Source of the DNA: Helicobacter sp. 12S02634-8
GTDB taxonomy: Bacteria; Campylobacterota; Campylobacteria; Campylobacterales; Helicobacteraceae
Length of the DNA: 64,000 bases
NCBI RefSeq assembly: GCF_002272865.1
Contig: NZ_MLAP01000004.1
Span: 1 to 64,000 of the forward strand
Reading direction: 5' to 3'
Below the pieces are notes generated by a model that saw only the letters and a program-made list of their open reading frames with translations, was not told the DNA's origin and did no database searches. Below are positions 17,274-26,229 of this stretch, in pieces (position 1 is the first letter of the stretch; each line of letters begins with the position of its first letter). The position numbers and the translations under genes are program-made.

Positions 17274-18069
17274 AAGGCATTTTTCATTGATCATTCCCCT
17301 GCTAGCACTATTATTTTCGCTAGAAAGCATTGTTTTGGTCAATCGCGCTATCTCTATGAAGGAAGACAGATTATCGCAGAGCTATTCTATCTTGCTTGCT
17401 AGTCAGCAGAAGCTAAGCCTTGAAACCATCAGCCAAACTATCGCCCAAGCCAAAAGTCTCACCCCCATCAATCCTGATTTTTTGCTCGAACGGCTCAAGC
17501 AAAATATGAGCGAGGCCAATGTCAGTGCTATCAAAAAAGATTTACCATTTTTTTATTCACTCAAGCTTGCGATTTTCCCCAATCAAAAGCAGCTTGAAGC
17601 CATCAACCAAACATTGCTTAAAATACCCAGTATCCAAAAAGTCGAAGCCTTTAGCAAGACACACAATCAAGTCTATCGCCTATTGTTTTTAATCAAGCTC
17701 AATGTGTGGATATTTGCCTCTTTGATTGCATTGCTCTCTATCTTGCTTATCATCAGACAAATCCAGATTTGGCGCTTTGAACACAGCAAGCGTATGGAGA
17801 TTATGGGATTTTTAGGTGCGCCGATGTGGATCAAAAACGGGATTTTATTCAGGCTAGCTATCATTGATTCTGTCATCACAAGTATTTGTATCCTTGGGGG
17901 GACTTTTTACCTCTCGACTCTCTCAAGTTTCCAAGAACTCATAGAAGCGCTTGAAATCCAAGGGAGTATTTTTGAGTTTGGGACAGATTTTTTAATGCTT
18001 TTGGGGACTTCAGTGGGGATTTCAGTCTTTTCTGTGCTCGTTGTCATCATCTCTCAGAGGAGATCTTGA
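17260..18069 (+). CDS. ftsX: FtsX, division ABC-transporter-like membrane protein
   Basis: 269 residues with the FtsX layout: a short cytoplasmic start, helix 1 (LIIPLLALLFSLESIVLV), a periplasmic domain of about 130 residues, then three helices (near residues 145-170, 200-220 and 240-265). The segment RMEIMGFLGAPMWIKNGILF is the typical cytoplasmic loop. I start it at ATG 17260 inside the ftsE end; an upstream in-frame ATG at 17155 would read through ftsE. It transmits FtsE ATPase cycles to the periplasmic EnvC-like protein encoded next. Confidence 0.92.
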   Translation: MNTLKRHFSLIIPLLALLFSLESIVLVNRAISMKEDRLSQSYSILLASQQKLSLETISQTIAQAKSLTPINPDFLLERLKQNMSEANVSAIKKDLPFFYSLKLAIFPNQKQLEAINQTLLKIPSIQKVEAFSKTHNQVYRLLFLIKLNVWIFASLIALLSILLIIRQIQIWRFEHSKRMEIMGFLGAPMWIKNGILFRLAIIDSVITSICILGGTFYLSTLSSFQELIEALEIQGSIFEFGTDFLMLLGTSVGISVFSVLVVIISQRRS

Positions 18070-18070
18070 A

Positions 18071-19336
18071 GTGTATGGGAAAAATCTTTTTCTGATTTTT
18101 TTACTTTTGCTGCCGTTGTTGTCTGCAGATATTGCAGATATTGATAAAAACATCAACACCAACAAATCCAAGCTCCAAAAAAAGAATAAAGAAAAAATCC
18201 AAATCAACAATCTCTTAAACACACTAGGCGATACAATCAATCGCAAACACAAGCAAATCAGGGAGCTAGACACCCAAATCACAAATATCCAAAGAAATAT
18301 CAACAAAAACCAATCCGAAAATACAGCGCAACTCAAAGCACTCAGAGAATACAAAGAGCTTTTAGCCAAGCTAGAGGGCAAAAAGAGCAAAATCCAAAGC
18401 GATATTGCTAATATACTCATCAAAGATATGGCTTTTATTATGGTGCTCAACCATCAAAGCCCTATTTCTCCCGATGATATTATCTTGCAAGAGATTTTTA
18501 AAAGCCTGAATAAAAACTCTAAAACCCAGATTGAAACCTTAAGCCAAGAAGAAGACACCATCAACGCACAAATTGCCCAAATCAATAACAATATCAACAA
18601 AATCAATGTCTTCATCGATAATCAAAAGGACAAAAAACAAAAATTACAAGCAATGATCAATGAGCAAAAAAAGCTAGTGAAAAATCTGCAATCTGAATTG
18701 AGCGCTTATAATAAAAAGCTCAAAGACATTGATAGTGAGCGCAAAAGCTTGGATAAAATCCTAGCAAACTTAAATATCTTAAAACAGACCAAAGAAAAAG
18801 AACTCCTAGAAAAACAAGCCAGAGAAGAAGCCCAAAGGCAAAAACAAGCAGCCAACTCCCAACCACAAGATAGCAAAGACCTCCAAGCTCCCTTAGATGT
18901 CAAGCAAGTAGCCAGCTCTTATCGGAGTATCTCAACGACCCACTACAAAGGCCCTAAGACCATTTCGCCTTTAGAGAGTTACCAAGTCGAGCAGAAATTT
19001 GGCCCGTATTTTGACCCTGTCTATAAACTCAAAGTATTCAATGAATCTGTCACACTCATCTCCAAAACTCGCAATGCTGTAGTCAGAAATATCTTTGATG
19101 GAAAAGTCGTCTATGCCAAAGAAGTCCCTATTCTCAAAAAGGTCATCATTATCGAGCATAAAAATCAAATGCATACCATCTACTCACAACTCGATAAAAT
19201 CGCCCCCACCATCAAGCCGGGTTTGCGTATCCAAAAGGGCTATGTCATCGGCAGAGTCGATCAAAGGCTAGGCTTTGAAGTCACACAAAAAGACAAACAT
19301 ATCGATCCATTAGAAATCATCTCTCAAAGTAAATAA
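18071..19336 (+). CDS. EnvC-like murein hydrolase activator (M23/LytM fold, degenerate)
   Basis: About 421 residues. The GTG at 18071 has AGAGGAG 7-8 bases upstream, lies just after the ftsX stop, and yields a clean signal peptide (YGKNLFLIFLLLLPLLSA). A very long coiled coil rich in Lys, Gln and Asn (about residues 25-270) is followed by a LytM-like domain (about 300-421). That domain lacks the usual zinc ligands: FGPYFDPVYKLKVFN stands where HxxxD is expected, MHTIYSQL has no HxH, and the end reads LGFEVTQKDKHIDPLEI. This fits EnvC, a catalytically inactive LytM protein that activates amidases. It completes an ftsE-ftsX-envC module. Confidence 0.85.
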   Translation: MYGKNLFLIFLLLLPLLSADIADIDKNINTNKSKLQKKNKEKIQINNLLNTLGDTINRKHKQIRELDTQITNIQRNINKNQSENTAQLKALREYKELLAKLEGKKSKIQSDIANILIKDMAFIMVLNHQSPISPDDIILQEIFKSLNKNSKTQIETLSQEEDTINAQIAQINNNINKINVFIDNQKDKKQKLQAMINEQKKLVKNLQSELSAYNKKLKDIDSERKSLDKILANLNILKQTKEKELLEKQAREEAQRQKQAANSQPQDSKDLQAPLDVKQVASSYRSISTTHYKGPKTISPLESYQVEQKFGPYFDPVYKLKVFNESVTLISKTRNAVVRNIFDGKVVYAKEVPILKKVIIIEHKNQMHTIYSQLDKIAPTIKPGLRIQKGYVIGRVDQRLGFEVTQKDKHIDPLEIISQSK

Positions 19337-19360
19337 AAAAATCTTTCTAATGGTCGATGT
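19334..19360 (+). promoter_or_regulatory. Candidate sigma-28 (FliA) promoter for flaG-fliD-fliS
   Basis: TAAA at 19334-19337 is followed 17 bases later by CGATGT at 19355-19360, resembling the epsilonproteobacterial FliA pattern (TAAA, spacer, CGATAT). It lies 52 bases before the flaG ATG, whose own AAGGAGG ribosome site is at 19397-19403. The match is partial. Confidence 0.3.
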
Positions 19361-19411
19361 TAAAAGATGTAGTTCTGATTTTATGCTAAAAAATCAAGGA
19401 GGAAATCAATA

Positions 19412-19804
19412 ATGATGGACAAGATACAAGGAAGTTCGTTTTCATCATTGCAAGATAGGCTTGTTAGTTTGGTCCATAACGCAGGAAGACCCGCAGCACA
19501 GACAAGAGATGTCCCAACCACACAAGCAGACACAGCAGAAGAAATCTCTGCTTACCACGAAGACAAGCAAAAAGATGCGCTCAAGCAGGAATTATTGTTG
19601 CTTAGTAGTGCATTGAATCAAGAAATGAAAAGAATCAACACCGATATCAACTTCAACTACAATGATGACATCAGAGGACTTGTCGTAACGGTCAAAGAAG
19701 AAAATGGGGATAAGATTATCCGTGAGATCCCCTCTAAAGAAGCTATTGAACTGATGAAAAAAATGCACGATATTGTGGGTCTGATATTTGACAAAAAGGG
19801 TTGA
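19412..19804 (+). CDS. flaG: FlaG family flagellar protein
   Basis: 130 residues. The C-terminal half (EMKRINTDINFNYNDDIRGL, then VTVKEENGDKIIREIPSKEA) is the FlaG domain, a small beta unit preceded by a helix. FlaG proteins influence flagellar filament length; the mechanism is not well defined. The gene is the first of flaG-fliD-fliS, with fliD starting 17 bases after its stop. A strong AAGGAGGAAA site precedes the ATG. Confidence 0.92.
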   Translation: MMDKIQGSSFSSLQDRLVSLVHNAGRPAAQTRDVPTTQADTAEEISAYHEDKQKDALKQELLLLSSALNQEMKRINTDINFNYNDDIRGLVVTVKEENGDKIIREIPSKEAIELMKKMHDIVGLIFDKKG

Positions 19805-19820
19805 TTTTAAGGAGTAGTTC

Positions 19821-21860
19821 GTGGCAATGGGCAAACTAAGCTCTCTAGGGATTGGGAGCAATGTTTTAAATTATGATGTCATTGATAAGCTCAAAAAAGC
19901 CGATGAAAAGACGATGGTCGCTCCTATTGATAAAAAGATGGAAACCAATGTCGAAAAACAAAAAGAGCTCGTTGAAGTCAAAACACTCTTGAGTGCGCTC
20001 AAAACTCCCATCAAAACACTCGCTGATTACTCGACTTATATCGCTAGGACTAGCAATGTCACTAGCAATGCTATCAAAGCCACCGTTGGGGCGGGCGTCC
20101 CTATACAGGATATAAAAATCGATGTTGAAAGTCTTGCGCAAGGGGATATCAACGAAGTGGGGACAAAATTCTCCTCCCGCGATGATGTATTCAGCAAAGA
20201 AGATGTGAAGTTGCGATTTTTCACATTGGGGCGAGAATATGTAGTCAATATCAAAGCAGGAATGACATTAGGCGATGTCGCGCAAGCTATCACAGATACA
20301 ACCAAAGGTGAAGTATCGGGTATTGTGATGAAAACAGGGGGTGCTAAACCCTATCAGCTGATGATTAACTCCAAAAACACAGGCGAAAATAGCCGCATTT
20401 ACTTTGGCTCTACCATCACTTCCAATCCAATTCCTGAAACCCCAATCAAGCTAGAAGCAGGGGATTTTACCCTCACTATCAAAGACAAAAATGGCAATGA
20501 TACGACGATTGATATCACTTCAGATACGCAAGAAAATATGTCTGCGCAAGACAGGGCTCAAGCCCTCCTTGACGCGCTTAAAAACGCTATTCAAGCAAAT
20601 CCTGATACCAAAGACTTGCTTGATGATGCTATCAATGTTGGATTGAGTGATGATGGCAAATCTTTAGTGATCAATGACAAAAGGGGCTATGCAATCAAGC
20701 TAGGCGGCAACAAACTAGCGCAACTGGGCTTTGAACAGAGTCAATCTCAAAAAGATGACTTGCTCCAAAGCAGCACACCTATCAAATCTGGACTGCTTCA
20801 AGGCGTGATCCAAATCGGTTCGGTGCCTTTAGACCTCTCTAAAATGACTAAAAAGCACAACACAAGCGAAGAAAACGCCCAAGTGATCGCTGCAGCGATT
20901 GAAAATATCGCGGGTATGCACGCTACAACTGATGGCAATGGCAAGCTCATCTTGAACTCTGAAGTCGGAGAAATCAAAATCACAGCCACAGATGATGCAG
21001 GCAAGGCTGCTATCAAAGAGCTAGGGCTTAAAGAGGGTATGATACAAGATTACTCCAAGCTCGAAAGTGAAATTTTTAAGTTCAAAAACCTCCAACGCGC
21101 TTCTGATGCGAAGTTTGCTTATAATGGCGTGAGTGTCAGACGACCTAGCAATGAAATCAATGATGTCATCAATGGCGTGTCCTTGACTCTGCAAGAAACC
21201 ACAGAGCCGGGCAAACCTGCTATTATCAGCGTAGGGAGAGACAATCAAGTCATTATCGATAATATCAAAGAATTTCTCAAAGCCTATAATGAGTTAATCC
21301 CCAAGCTCGATGAAGTCACGCGCTATGACCCTGATACCAAAATCGCAGGGATTTTCAATGGCGTGAGTGATATTCGTATGATTCGGTCGAGTATCAATAA
21401 TATTTTTTCCTATGCAATCCCCTCACCCGATGGTATGCAGAGCTTAATGCGCTATGGCTTGAGTATTGATGATAAGAGCAAGATGAGTTTAGATGAAGCT
21501 GCGCTGAGCAATGCCCTCAATCAAGACCCGCAGAAAACACAGGATTTTTTTTATGGCACAGATAAGAAAAATTTTGAGGGCAAAGAAGTGCATCAAGATG
21601 GAATATTCATAAAATTCAATAAAGTTTTATCCGATTTGGTCGATGGTAGTAATGCAAAACTAAAGATTTATGAGGATTCATTAGACAAAGATGCTAGAAA
21701 TCTTAAAAAAGACAAAGAGAGTGCTATGGATCTTTTGAAAACGAGGTATGACATTATGGCTGATAGGTTTGCTGCTTATGATGGGCAGATTGCTAAGGCA
21801 AATAATTCCTTCAATGCTGTGCAGATGATGATAGACCAATCAGTTGCCAAGAAAAAATAA
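19821..21860 (+). CDS. fliD: FliD, flagellar filament cap protein (HAP2)
   Basis: 679 residues, the expected size for Helicobacter FliD. It caps the growing filament and guides flagellin folding. The N-terminal GKLSSLGIGSNVLNYDVIDK and the C-terminal coiled segment (KTRYDIMADRFAAYDGQIAK, then FNAVQMMIDQSV) are the conserved D0/D1 parts; the middle is variable and surface exposed. The start is GTG, with AAGGAG 6 bases upstream. fliS follows 18 bases after the stop. Confidence 0.96.
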   Translation: MAMGKLSSLGIGSNVLNYDVIDKLKKADEKTMVAPIDKKMETNVEKQKELVEVKTLLSALKTPIKTLADYSTYIARTSNVTSNAIKATVGAGVPIQDIKIDVESLAQGDINEVGTKFSSRDDVFSKEDVKLRFFTLGREYVVNIKAGMTLGDVAQAITDTTKGEVSGIVMKTGGAKPYQLMINSKNTGENSRIYFGSTITSNPIPETPIKLEAGDFTLTIKDKNGNDTTIDITSDTQENMSAQDRAQALLDALKNAIQANPDTKDLLDDAINVGLSDDGKSLVINDKRGYAIKLGGNKLAQLGFEQSQSQKDDLLQSSTPIKSGLLQGVIQIGSVPLDLSKMTKKHNTSEENAQVIAAAIENIAGMHATTDGNGKLILNSEVGEIKITATDDAGKAAIKELGLKEGMIQDYSKLESEIFKFKNLQRASDAKFAYNGVSVRRPSNEINDVINGVSLTLQETTEPGKPAIISVGRDNQVIIDNIKEFLKAYNELIPKLDEVTRYDPDTKIAGIFNGVSDIRMIRSSINNIFSYAIPSPDGMQSLMRYGLSIDDKSKMSLDEAALSNALNQDPQKTQDFFYGTDKKNFEGKEVHQDGIFIKFNKVLSDLVDGSNAKLKIYEDSLDKDARNLKKDKESAMDLLKTRYDIMADRFAAYDGQIAKANNSFNAVQMMIDQSVAKKK

Positions 21861-21878
21861 GGGGAGATAAGAAAGACT

Positions 21879-22262
21879 ATGCGGAGTGCAAATGCTTATT
21901 ATTTATACCAGCAAAATTCGATTTCAGTCGAATCGCCTGCTAAGCTCATTGAAATGCTTTATGAGGGGATTTTGAGATTTGCTGCGCAAGCTCGCAGACA
22001 CACAGAGCTCCAAGATATTGAAAAAAAGATTTATTACATCAACAAGGTCACAGATATTTTCACAGAGCTGCTCAATATCCTTGATTATGAAAAGGGCGGG
22101 GAGGTTGCTGTCTATCTCACGGGGCTTTATACCCATCAGATCAAGCTACTCACGCAAGCAAATATTGAGAATAATTCTGAAAAAATTGATATTGTCATCA
22201 ATGTAGCCAAAGGCTTGCTAGAAGCTTGGCGAGAGATACACCAACATGAACTGGGCAGATAG
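21879..22262 (+). CDS. fliS: FliS, flagellin export chaperone
   Basis: 127 residues. YYLYQQNSISVESPAKLIEM is the FliS N-terminal signature (Y..NQ..tas P..li..LY), followed by the four-helix bundle that binds the flagellin C-terminus and prevents premature assembly. AAGGGGAGATAAG precedes the ATG. The end overlaps the next small gene by 17 bases. Confidence 0.95.
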   Translation: MRSANAYYLYQQNSISVESPAKLIEMLYEGILRFAAQARRHTELQDIEKKIYYINKVTDIFTELLNILDYEKGGEVAVYLTGLYTHQIKLLTQANIENNSEKIDIVINVAKGLLEAWREIHQHELGR

Positions 22263-22467
22263 TCTTAAAATCGCTATCTTAGAGGGGGACACACAAAAAG
22301 CCTATGAACTCATCATCAATGTTCCCACGACTTCCCTCAATGAACTCGAAGACTTACTGATTGCTCAAGAGCTCATCGCTCAAGGCATTGAAATGCTTGA
22401 AAAAGACCAAGAAAAGGTCAAAAAACAAATGTTGCAACTCAAGCTAGCAAAGAAATTTTTAGAATAA
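22246..22467 (+). CDS. Small helical protein after fliS, possible FliT-like chaperone
   Basis: 73 residues, predicted almost entirely helical and charged (NELEDLLIAQELIAQGIEML, then a Lys/Gln-rich coil ending KLAKKFLE). It overlaps fliS by 17 bases. In many bacteria this slot holds FliT, the FliD chaperone. The sequence is too short and simple for a firm assignment; size, composition and position are the only evidence. It ends at base 22467, directly touching the convergent stop of the yggS-like gene at 22468, so no terminator fits between them. Confidence 0.7.
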   Translation: MNWADSLKIAILEGDTQKAYELIINVPTTSLNELEDLLIAQELIAQGIEMLEKDQEKVKKQMLQLKLAKKFLE

Positions 22468-23151
22468 TCACGACTCAAATAACGCCGATCCGATCCGAAC
22501 CATATTAGCCCCATAAGCAATCGCGATTTCAAAATCCCCACTCATACCCATGGATAGAATCTCTGCCCCTTGGGTTTTGAGCGTATCAAAGATATTTTTT
22601 GTCTTCTCAAAAGAAGCTTCAATCTGCTTAATCTCTGGAGTGTTTGCCCCGATACTCATCACGCCTTTGAGCTCTATATGCGGGCATTCTTTGCGTATTG
22701 TGAGGTAGGTTTCTTGGGCTTCTTGAGGGGGTAAGCCACTTTTAGTTGGCTCATACGAGGCATTGATTTGCAAAAGTGCATTGAGTGTGATATTTTCTCT
22801 CGCACACCTTGCTTCTAACGCCCTTGCTAGCTCTAAAGAATCCAAAGAATGCACTAAAGTGGGCTTAAGCGCAAGCAAGGTATTGATTTTATTTGTTTGC
22901 AAAGTCCCTAACATATGCCATTGCAAAGGGAGCTCATCTAAGACTTGGGATTTGGCCTTGAAATCTTGGACTTTATTTTCGCCAAAAGCCCTCTGCCCGC
23001 AAGCATACAGAGCTTCTATCTCTTGGATAGTGGCATATTTAGACACAGCAACAAGTTGGATCACTTGATGTCTGGAGTAGGCAATGCGAGCTTTTTCTAT
23101 TTTGTTGATAATGGTGTCGAGGTTTTTTCGCAAACGATATGTGTGATCCAT
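22468..23151 (-). CDS. PLP homeostasis protein, YggS/PLPBP family
   Basis: 227 residues, a single-domain alanine-racemase-like barrel. The PLP lysine is K38 in LVAVSKYAT; ALYACGQRAFGENKVQDFKAK, WHMLGTLQTNKI, LKGVMSIGANT and SMGMSGDFEIAI are family marks. PLPBP proteins buffer pyridoxal phosphate and have no known enzyme activity. The gene is downstream of the UbiD-type gene (12 bases away) on the same strand and converges with the flagellar operon. Confidence 0.93.
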   Translation of the reverse strand: MDHTYRLRKNLDTIINKIEKARIAYSRHQVIQLVAVSKYATIQEIEALYACGQRAFGENKVQDFKAKSQVLDELPLQWHMLGTLQTNKINTLLALKPTLVHSLDSLELARALEARCARENITLNALLQINASYEPTKSGLPPQEAQETYLTIRKECPHIELKGVMSIGANTPEIKQIEASFEKTKNIFDTLKTQGAEILSMGMSGDFEIAIAYGANMVRIGSALFES

Positions 23152-23163
23152 TTTGATATTCCT

Positions 23164-25002
23164 TTAAGTCCTAGGTGATGTGCAGATATGGAATCTCTTC
23201 AAAAAGCCCGCACTCACGCCCTCTAAAAGCCCCTTTTGCTTGAGCGTTTCTATCACAGCTATCGAGCAGTCTGTTTCTAGGGGCCACTCTCTGTGGTAGC
23301 CATCAAGGCTGTTTTTATCTGTCGCGTCGATAAAAAGTGTGTTTTTGTGTATATGCAAATCGCGCTGGGCGTCGATATTGTTTGTGATTCTCCAAAGCAG
23401 CATATAAGGATTATTCAAATCATTTTTACTCGCATCAACAAACACAACAATCGCAAGAGAATTCTCCAGCAAAGCAAGCGCTTGACACGCACGCATTATG
23501 CTCCGATCTGACTTTTCTACCCCTATGATACAGATGGGATTTTGGGTATGGGTATAGTATTGCTTGAGGATAGTGGCTTCTTGCATTAGGGGCTTGATTT
23601 TTTGCAAAAGCTCCCCATCGCTATAGAGCTCAAAATCTTTTTCTATGCTTTCTTGTGTCGCATCAAGCCCTAGCTTCCCTCCAAGCCCATAAGAGGGCGA
23701 GGAGTGATCGAGCGCGTCGCAAATCCCCTCTGTGATGGTGAGATTTTGGACACAGAAACGATTGAGTATGTATTCAGTGATTGCTGTGGTATCTGTAAGC
23801 TCAGGCGCTTTATCATCAACAAAAATAATATGCTTGACAAAGCTCATCTGTCCCACACCCCAAAAACTATGCATCATCTGCTTGGCGTGGGCAGGGTATT
23901 GGGGCGCAATCTTTGCTAATATCAGATTATGAAACACGCCATTTTCAGGCATATAATAATCCAACAGCCCTTGGGCGCTTGTCTGCAAAAGCGGTAAGAA
24001 AACGCGCTCAGTCAAATACCCCATATATTTATCCTCCAAAGGAGGCTTGCCTACGACTGTAGCAAGGTAGATAGGGGATTTTTGGTGTGTGATCGCACTC
24101 ACTTCTAGCACAGGATAAGGCTCAATCGGTGTATAAAAGCCCGTATGATCGCCAAATGGCCCCTCAAGCACCATTTTATCGGGATCTACCCAGCCCTCTA
24201 TGGTGATATCACAATCATAAGGCAAGGACAGTGGATTACTCAGACATCGAGCAAGCTTAGGTCTTTGCCCTCTGATGAAGCCATAGAGCATGAGCTCATA
24301 GATCCCATAAGGCAAGGGAGCTTGCCCACACCAAGTATAAAGAGGATCGCCACCTATGCCGATACTCACAGGCATTTTTTTGCCCGCTTTTTTGTATTCG
24401 TGGAAAAAATGGTTAGCGTCTTTATGTATCTGCCAGTGCAAGCCTAAGTGGTTTTTGTCATAGACTTGCAAGCGATACATACCGAGGTTTTTTTTCTTGC
24501 CATCTAGGCTTTGGGTATAGACCTGCCCCATCGTGATGAAAGGCCCACCATCTTTTTCCCAAGTTGTCAAAATCGGCAAATCATAGAGATTGACTGCCTG
24601 ACCTTGATAGACACACATCTGAGATGGGGCTTTAGAGCGGATAGTTTTAGGGAATATGTGGCGTAAGAAAAAGAGGTCTTTGAGTTGGGTAAATGCCCCT
24701 AAAATCCCCTTTGGTGGGGTGAAATGTATCAGTTGTTTGATATGGTTGGCAATATCAGAGATGGGCTTTTGTGTGATGAGCTCTAAGCGAGTGTATGAGC
24801 CAAAAATATTCATCAACACAGGGATATCAAATGTTTTACCAGATTTTTGATCGATAGGTTTGGTGAAAAGCAGCGCCTTGCCCCCGTGGGGCTTTTTGGC
24901 TTCTAGGTATGCTAGATGGGGGATTTCTAAATAAATATCTAAAGGCATATCAATGACACGAAGTTCATTGTGCTGCTCTAGCAGTTTGATAAATTGCTGC
25001 AT
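23164..25002 (-). CDS. UbiD-family decarboxylase, probable menaquinone (futalosine) pathway
   Basis: 612 residues, the long form found in epsilonproteobacteria. UbiD landmarks: QVYTQSLDGKKKNLGMYRLQ, IGGDPLYTW, VLEGPFGDHTGFYTP with the catalytic-site glutamate/aspartate region, and GKPPLEDKYMGYLTER. These enzymes decarboxylate aromatic acids using prenylated FMN made by UbiX. Helicobacter makes menaquinone by the futalosine route, where a UbiD-type enzyme is expected, so this is the likely role (inference). Start ATG at 25002. Confidence 0.88.
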   Translation of the reverse strand: MQQFIKLLEQHNELRVIDMPLDIYLEIPHLAYLEAKKPHGGKALLFTKPIDQKSGKTFDIPVLMNIFGSYTRLELITQKPISDIANHIKQLIHFTPPKGILGAFTQLKDLFFLRHIFPKTIRSKAPSQMCVYQGQAVNLYDLPILTTWEKDGGPFITMGQVYTQSLDGKKKNLGMYRLQVYDKNHLGLHWQIHKDANHFFHEYKKAGKKMPVSIGIGGDPLYTWCGQAPLPYGIYELMLYGFIRGQRPKLARCLSNPLSLPYDCDITIEGWVDPDKMVLEGPFGDHTGFYTPIEPYPVLEVSAITHQKSPIYLATVVGKPPLEDKYMGYLTERVFLPLLQTSAQGLLDYYMPENGVFHNLILAKIAPQYPAHAKQMMHSFWGVGQMSFVKHIIFVDDKAPELTDTTAITEYILNRFCVQNLTITEGICDALDHSSPSYGLGGKLGLDATQESIEKDFELYSDGELLQKIKPLMQEATILKQYYTHTQNPICIIGVEKSDRSIMRACQALALLENSLAIVVFVDASKNDLNNPYMLLWRITNNIDAQRDLHIHKNTLFIDATDKNSLDGYHREWPLETDCSIAVIETLKQKGLLEGVSAGFLKRFHICTSPRT

Positions 25003-25071
25003 TTTAGCTCATTTTGTTTGTATTTTCTAGCTTTTGTGTATCTAAAAGATGACACTCAAGCCAGATAAAGA

Positions 25072-25575
25072 CTAAAAAGCCAAACCAATGGTCGCACCGA
25101 TACGATTGAACTCAAAACGCGCACCATTACTGCCAAATATTTTGGGCTTTTGGTAAGTCCCATCAATACCGATAGTCAAAAATGGAATCAAAGGCACATC
25201 GATTTTGATACCATAGTTAAAGGAAGCTGTGTCGTGTAAGCCGATATTGCTGAAGTGTGAATAGCTCGCACCAATGTAGGGCGTGAGTGGGAGGATAGGG
25301 ATCTCAAAGCCCACAAGCCCACCCCACTGCGTATTGCTATAAGAGCTTTTATCAGATTTGCCTACGCTTGAAGCCACATCATATTTGAATTGTGGAGCAA
25401 AAACCACGCGAGATACACCCAACCATACGCGCGCATAGCCCCCATAGGTGAATCGATTATCATTGTTCTGATAGCTCAGATTTGCACCGATTTCAGGGGT
25501 AATCTGATAGTTCCCCAGACCGATACCAAACAAGCTCGCACCACTCATCATTACAGCCAACGCCATTTTTTTCAT
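25072..25575 (-). CDS. Small outer-membrane beta-barrel protein
   Basis: 167 residues. The ATG at 25575 has AAAGGAGAAACA in front and starts a signal peptide (KKMALAVMMSGASLFGIGLG). The mature part alternates hydrophobic strands (GGYARVWLGVSRVVFAPQF, GGLVGFEIPILPLTPYIGAS) and ends RIGATIGLAF with a terminal phenylalanine, the outer-membrane insertion signal. The length suggests an eight-strand barrel. The frame is open to 25692 upstream, but that part has no ribosome site. The specific function is unknown. The dispersed repeat lies just upstream. Confidence 0.8.
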   Translation of the reverse strand: MKKMALAVMMSGASLFGIGLGNYQITPEIGANLSYQNNDNRFTYGGYARVWLGVSRVVFAPQFKYDVASSVGKSDKSSYSNTQWGGLVGFEIPILPLTPYIGASYSHFSNIGLHDTASFNYGIKIDVPLIPFLTIGIDGTYQKPKIFGSNGARFEFNRIGATIGLAF

Positions 25576-25744
25576 TGTTTCTCCTTTGGGATTTGAATCT
25601 TGGAAGTATATCGGATTTAATGGGGTATTTATAAAATTTCCTCCCATCATTGGGTCAAAATTCCCCCTCAAACTCCCCCTTACCCCTGCCACGCTTAAAG
25701 GCAGAAATGCAAATACAAAAAGGCAAAATACAAAGGTTTTCTTT

Positions 25745-26025
25745 TCTTAGGAGGGGGAGGGTTCTACTTAGCGAAGCGTCGCCCTCCCCCTTCCTAAAAC
25801 CTACCCCCACCCACTGCACGCAAAGGCAAATACAAAAAGGCTTGGATAGCTATATTCGCTCGCCCTTGCGTGGTGCAAAAAGACAGAGAAAAGACTACAG
25901 AAGTGTAGTCGCTGGCTTTTTGCTAGCAAGGAGGTTGCGAGCTTCCCCTCCTTGTTTGCCGAAAAAAAGAGTTTTTTCGGGGCTAAGGAGGGGTTAGGGG
26001 TGGATAAACCCCTTTTTTGAAAAGA
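25745..26025 (-). repeat. Dispersed intergenic repeat, copy B (inverted relative to copy A)
   Basis: The reverse complement reproduces copy A at 4285-4560 module by module: 25924-26020 matches 4295-4390 almost base for base, followed by the CGCAAGGGCGAGC block (25858-25876), the TTTGCCTTTGCGTGCAG block (25815-25831) and the GCTTCGCTAAGT block (25767-25778). Spacer bases between modules differ. No coding potential or terminal target duplication is apparent. It fills the 654-base gap between the small outer-membrane protein and ccoG; the rest, 26030-26229, is AT-rich and likely holds the ccoG promoter (TATACAAT around 26158-26165). Confidence 0.75.
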
Positions 26026-26229
26026 AAGCATTTGATTTTTATTTTGTCAAAGCTTATTTTTCAATCCAAAAGCTCTTTTTCTATTTTTTCTCTCACTTCT
26101 ATATTTAGTATGAAACCATATATATTGAGAAAATAATTTTCATTTTAAGATAAAAGTTATACAATGATTACGAAACAAACCGATCACATAACTCACAACA
26201 ACACCAAACACGCAATGAAAGGATAACCT

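Noticed and set aside
25650..25997. Open frames of 76-115 codons inside repeat copy B
   Set aside because: They are rich in Pro, Ser and Arg, have no ribosome site and are not shared by copy A, so the repeat is non-coding.
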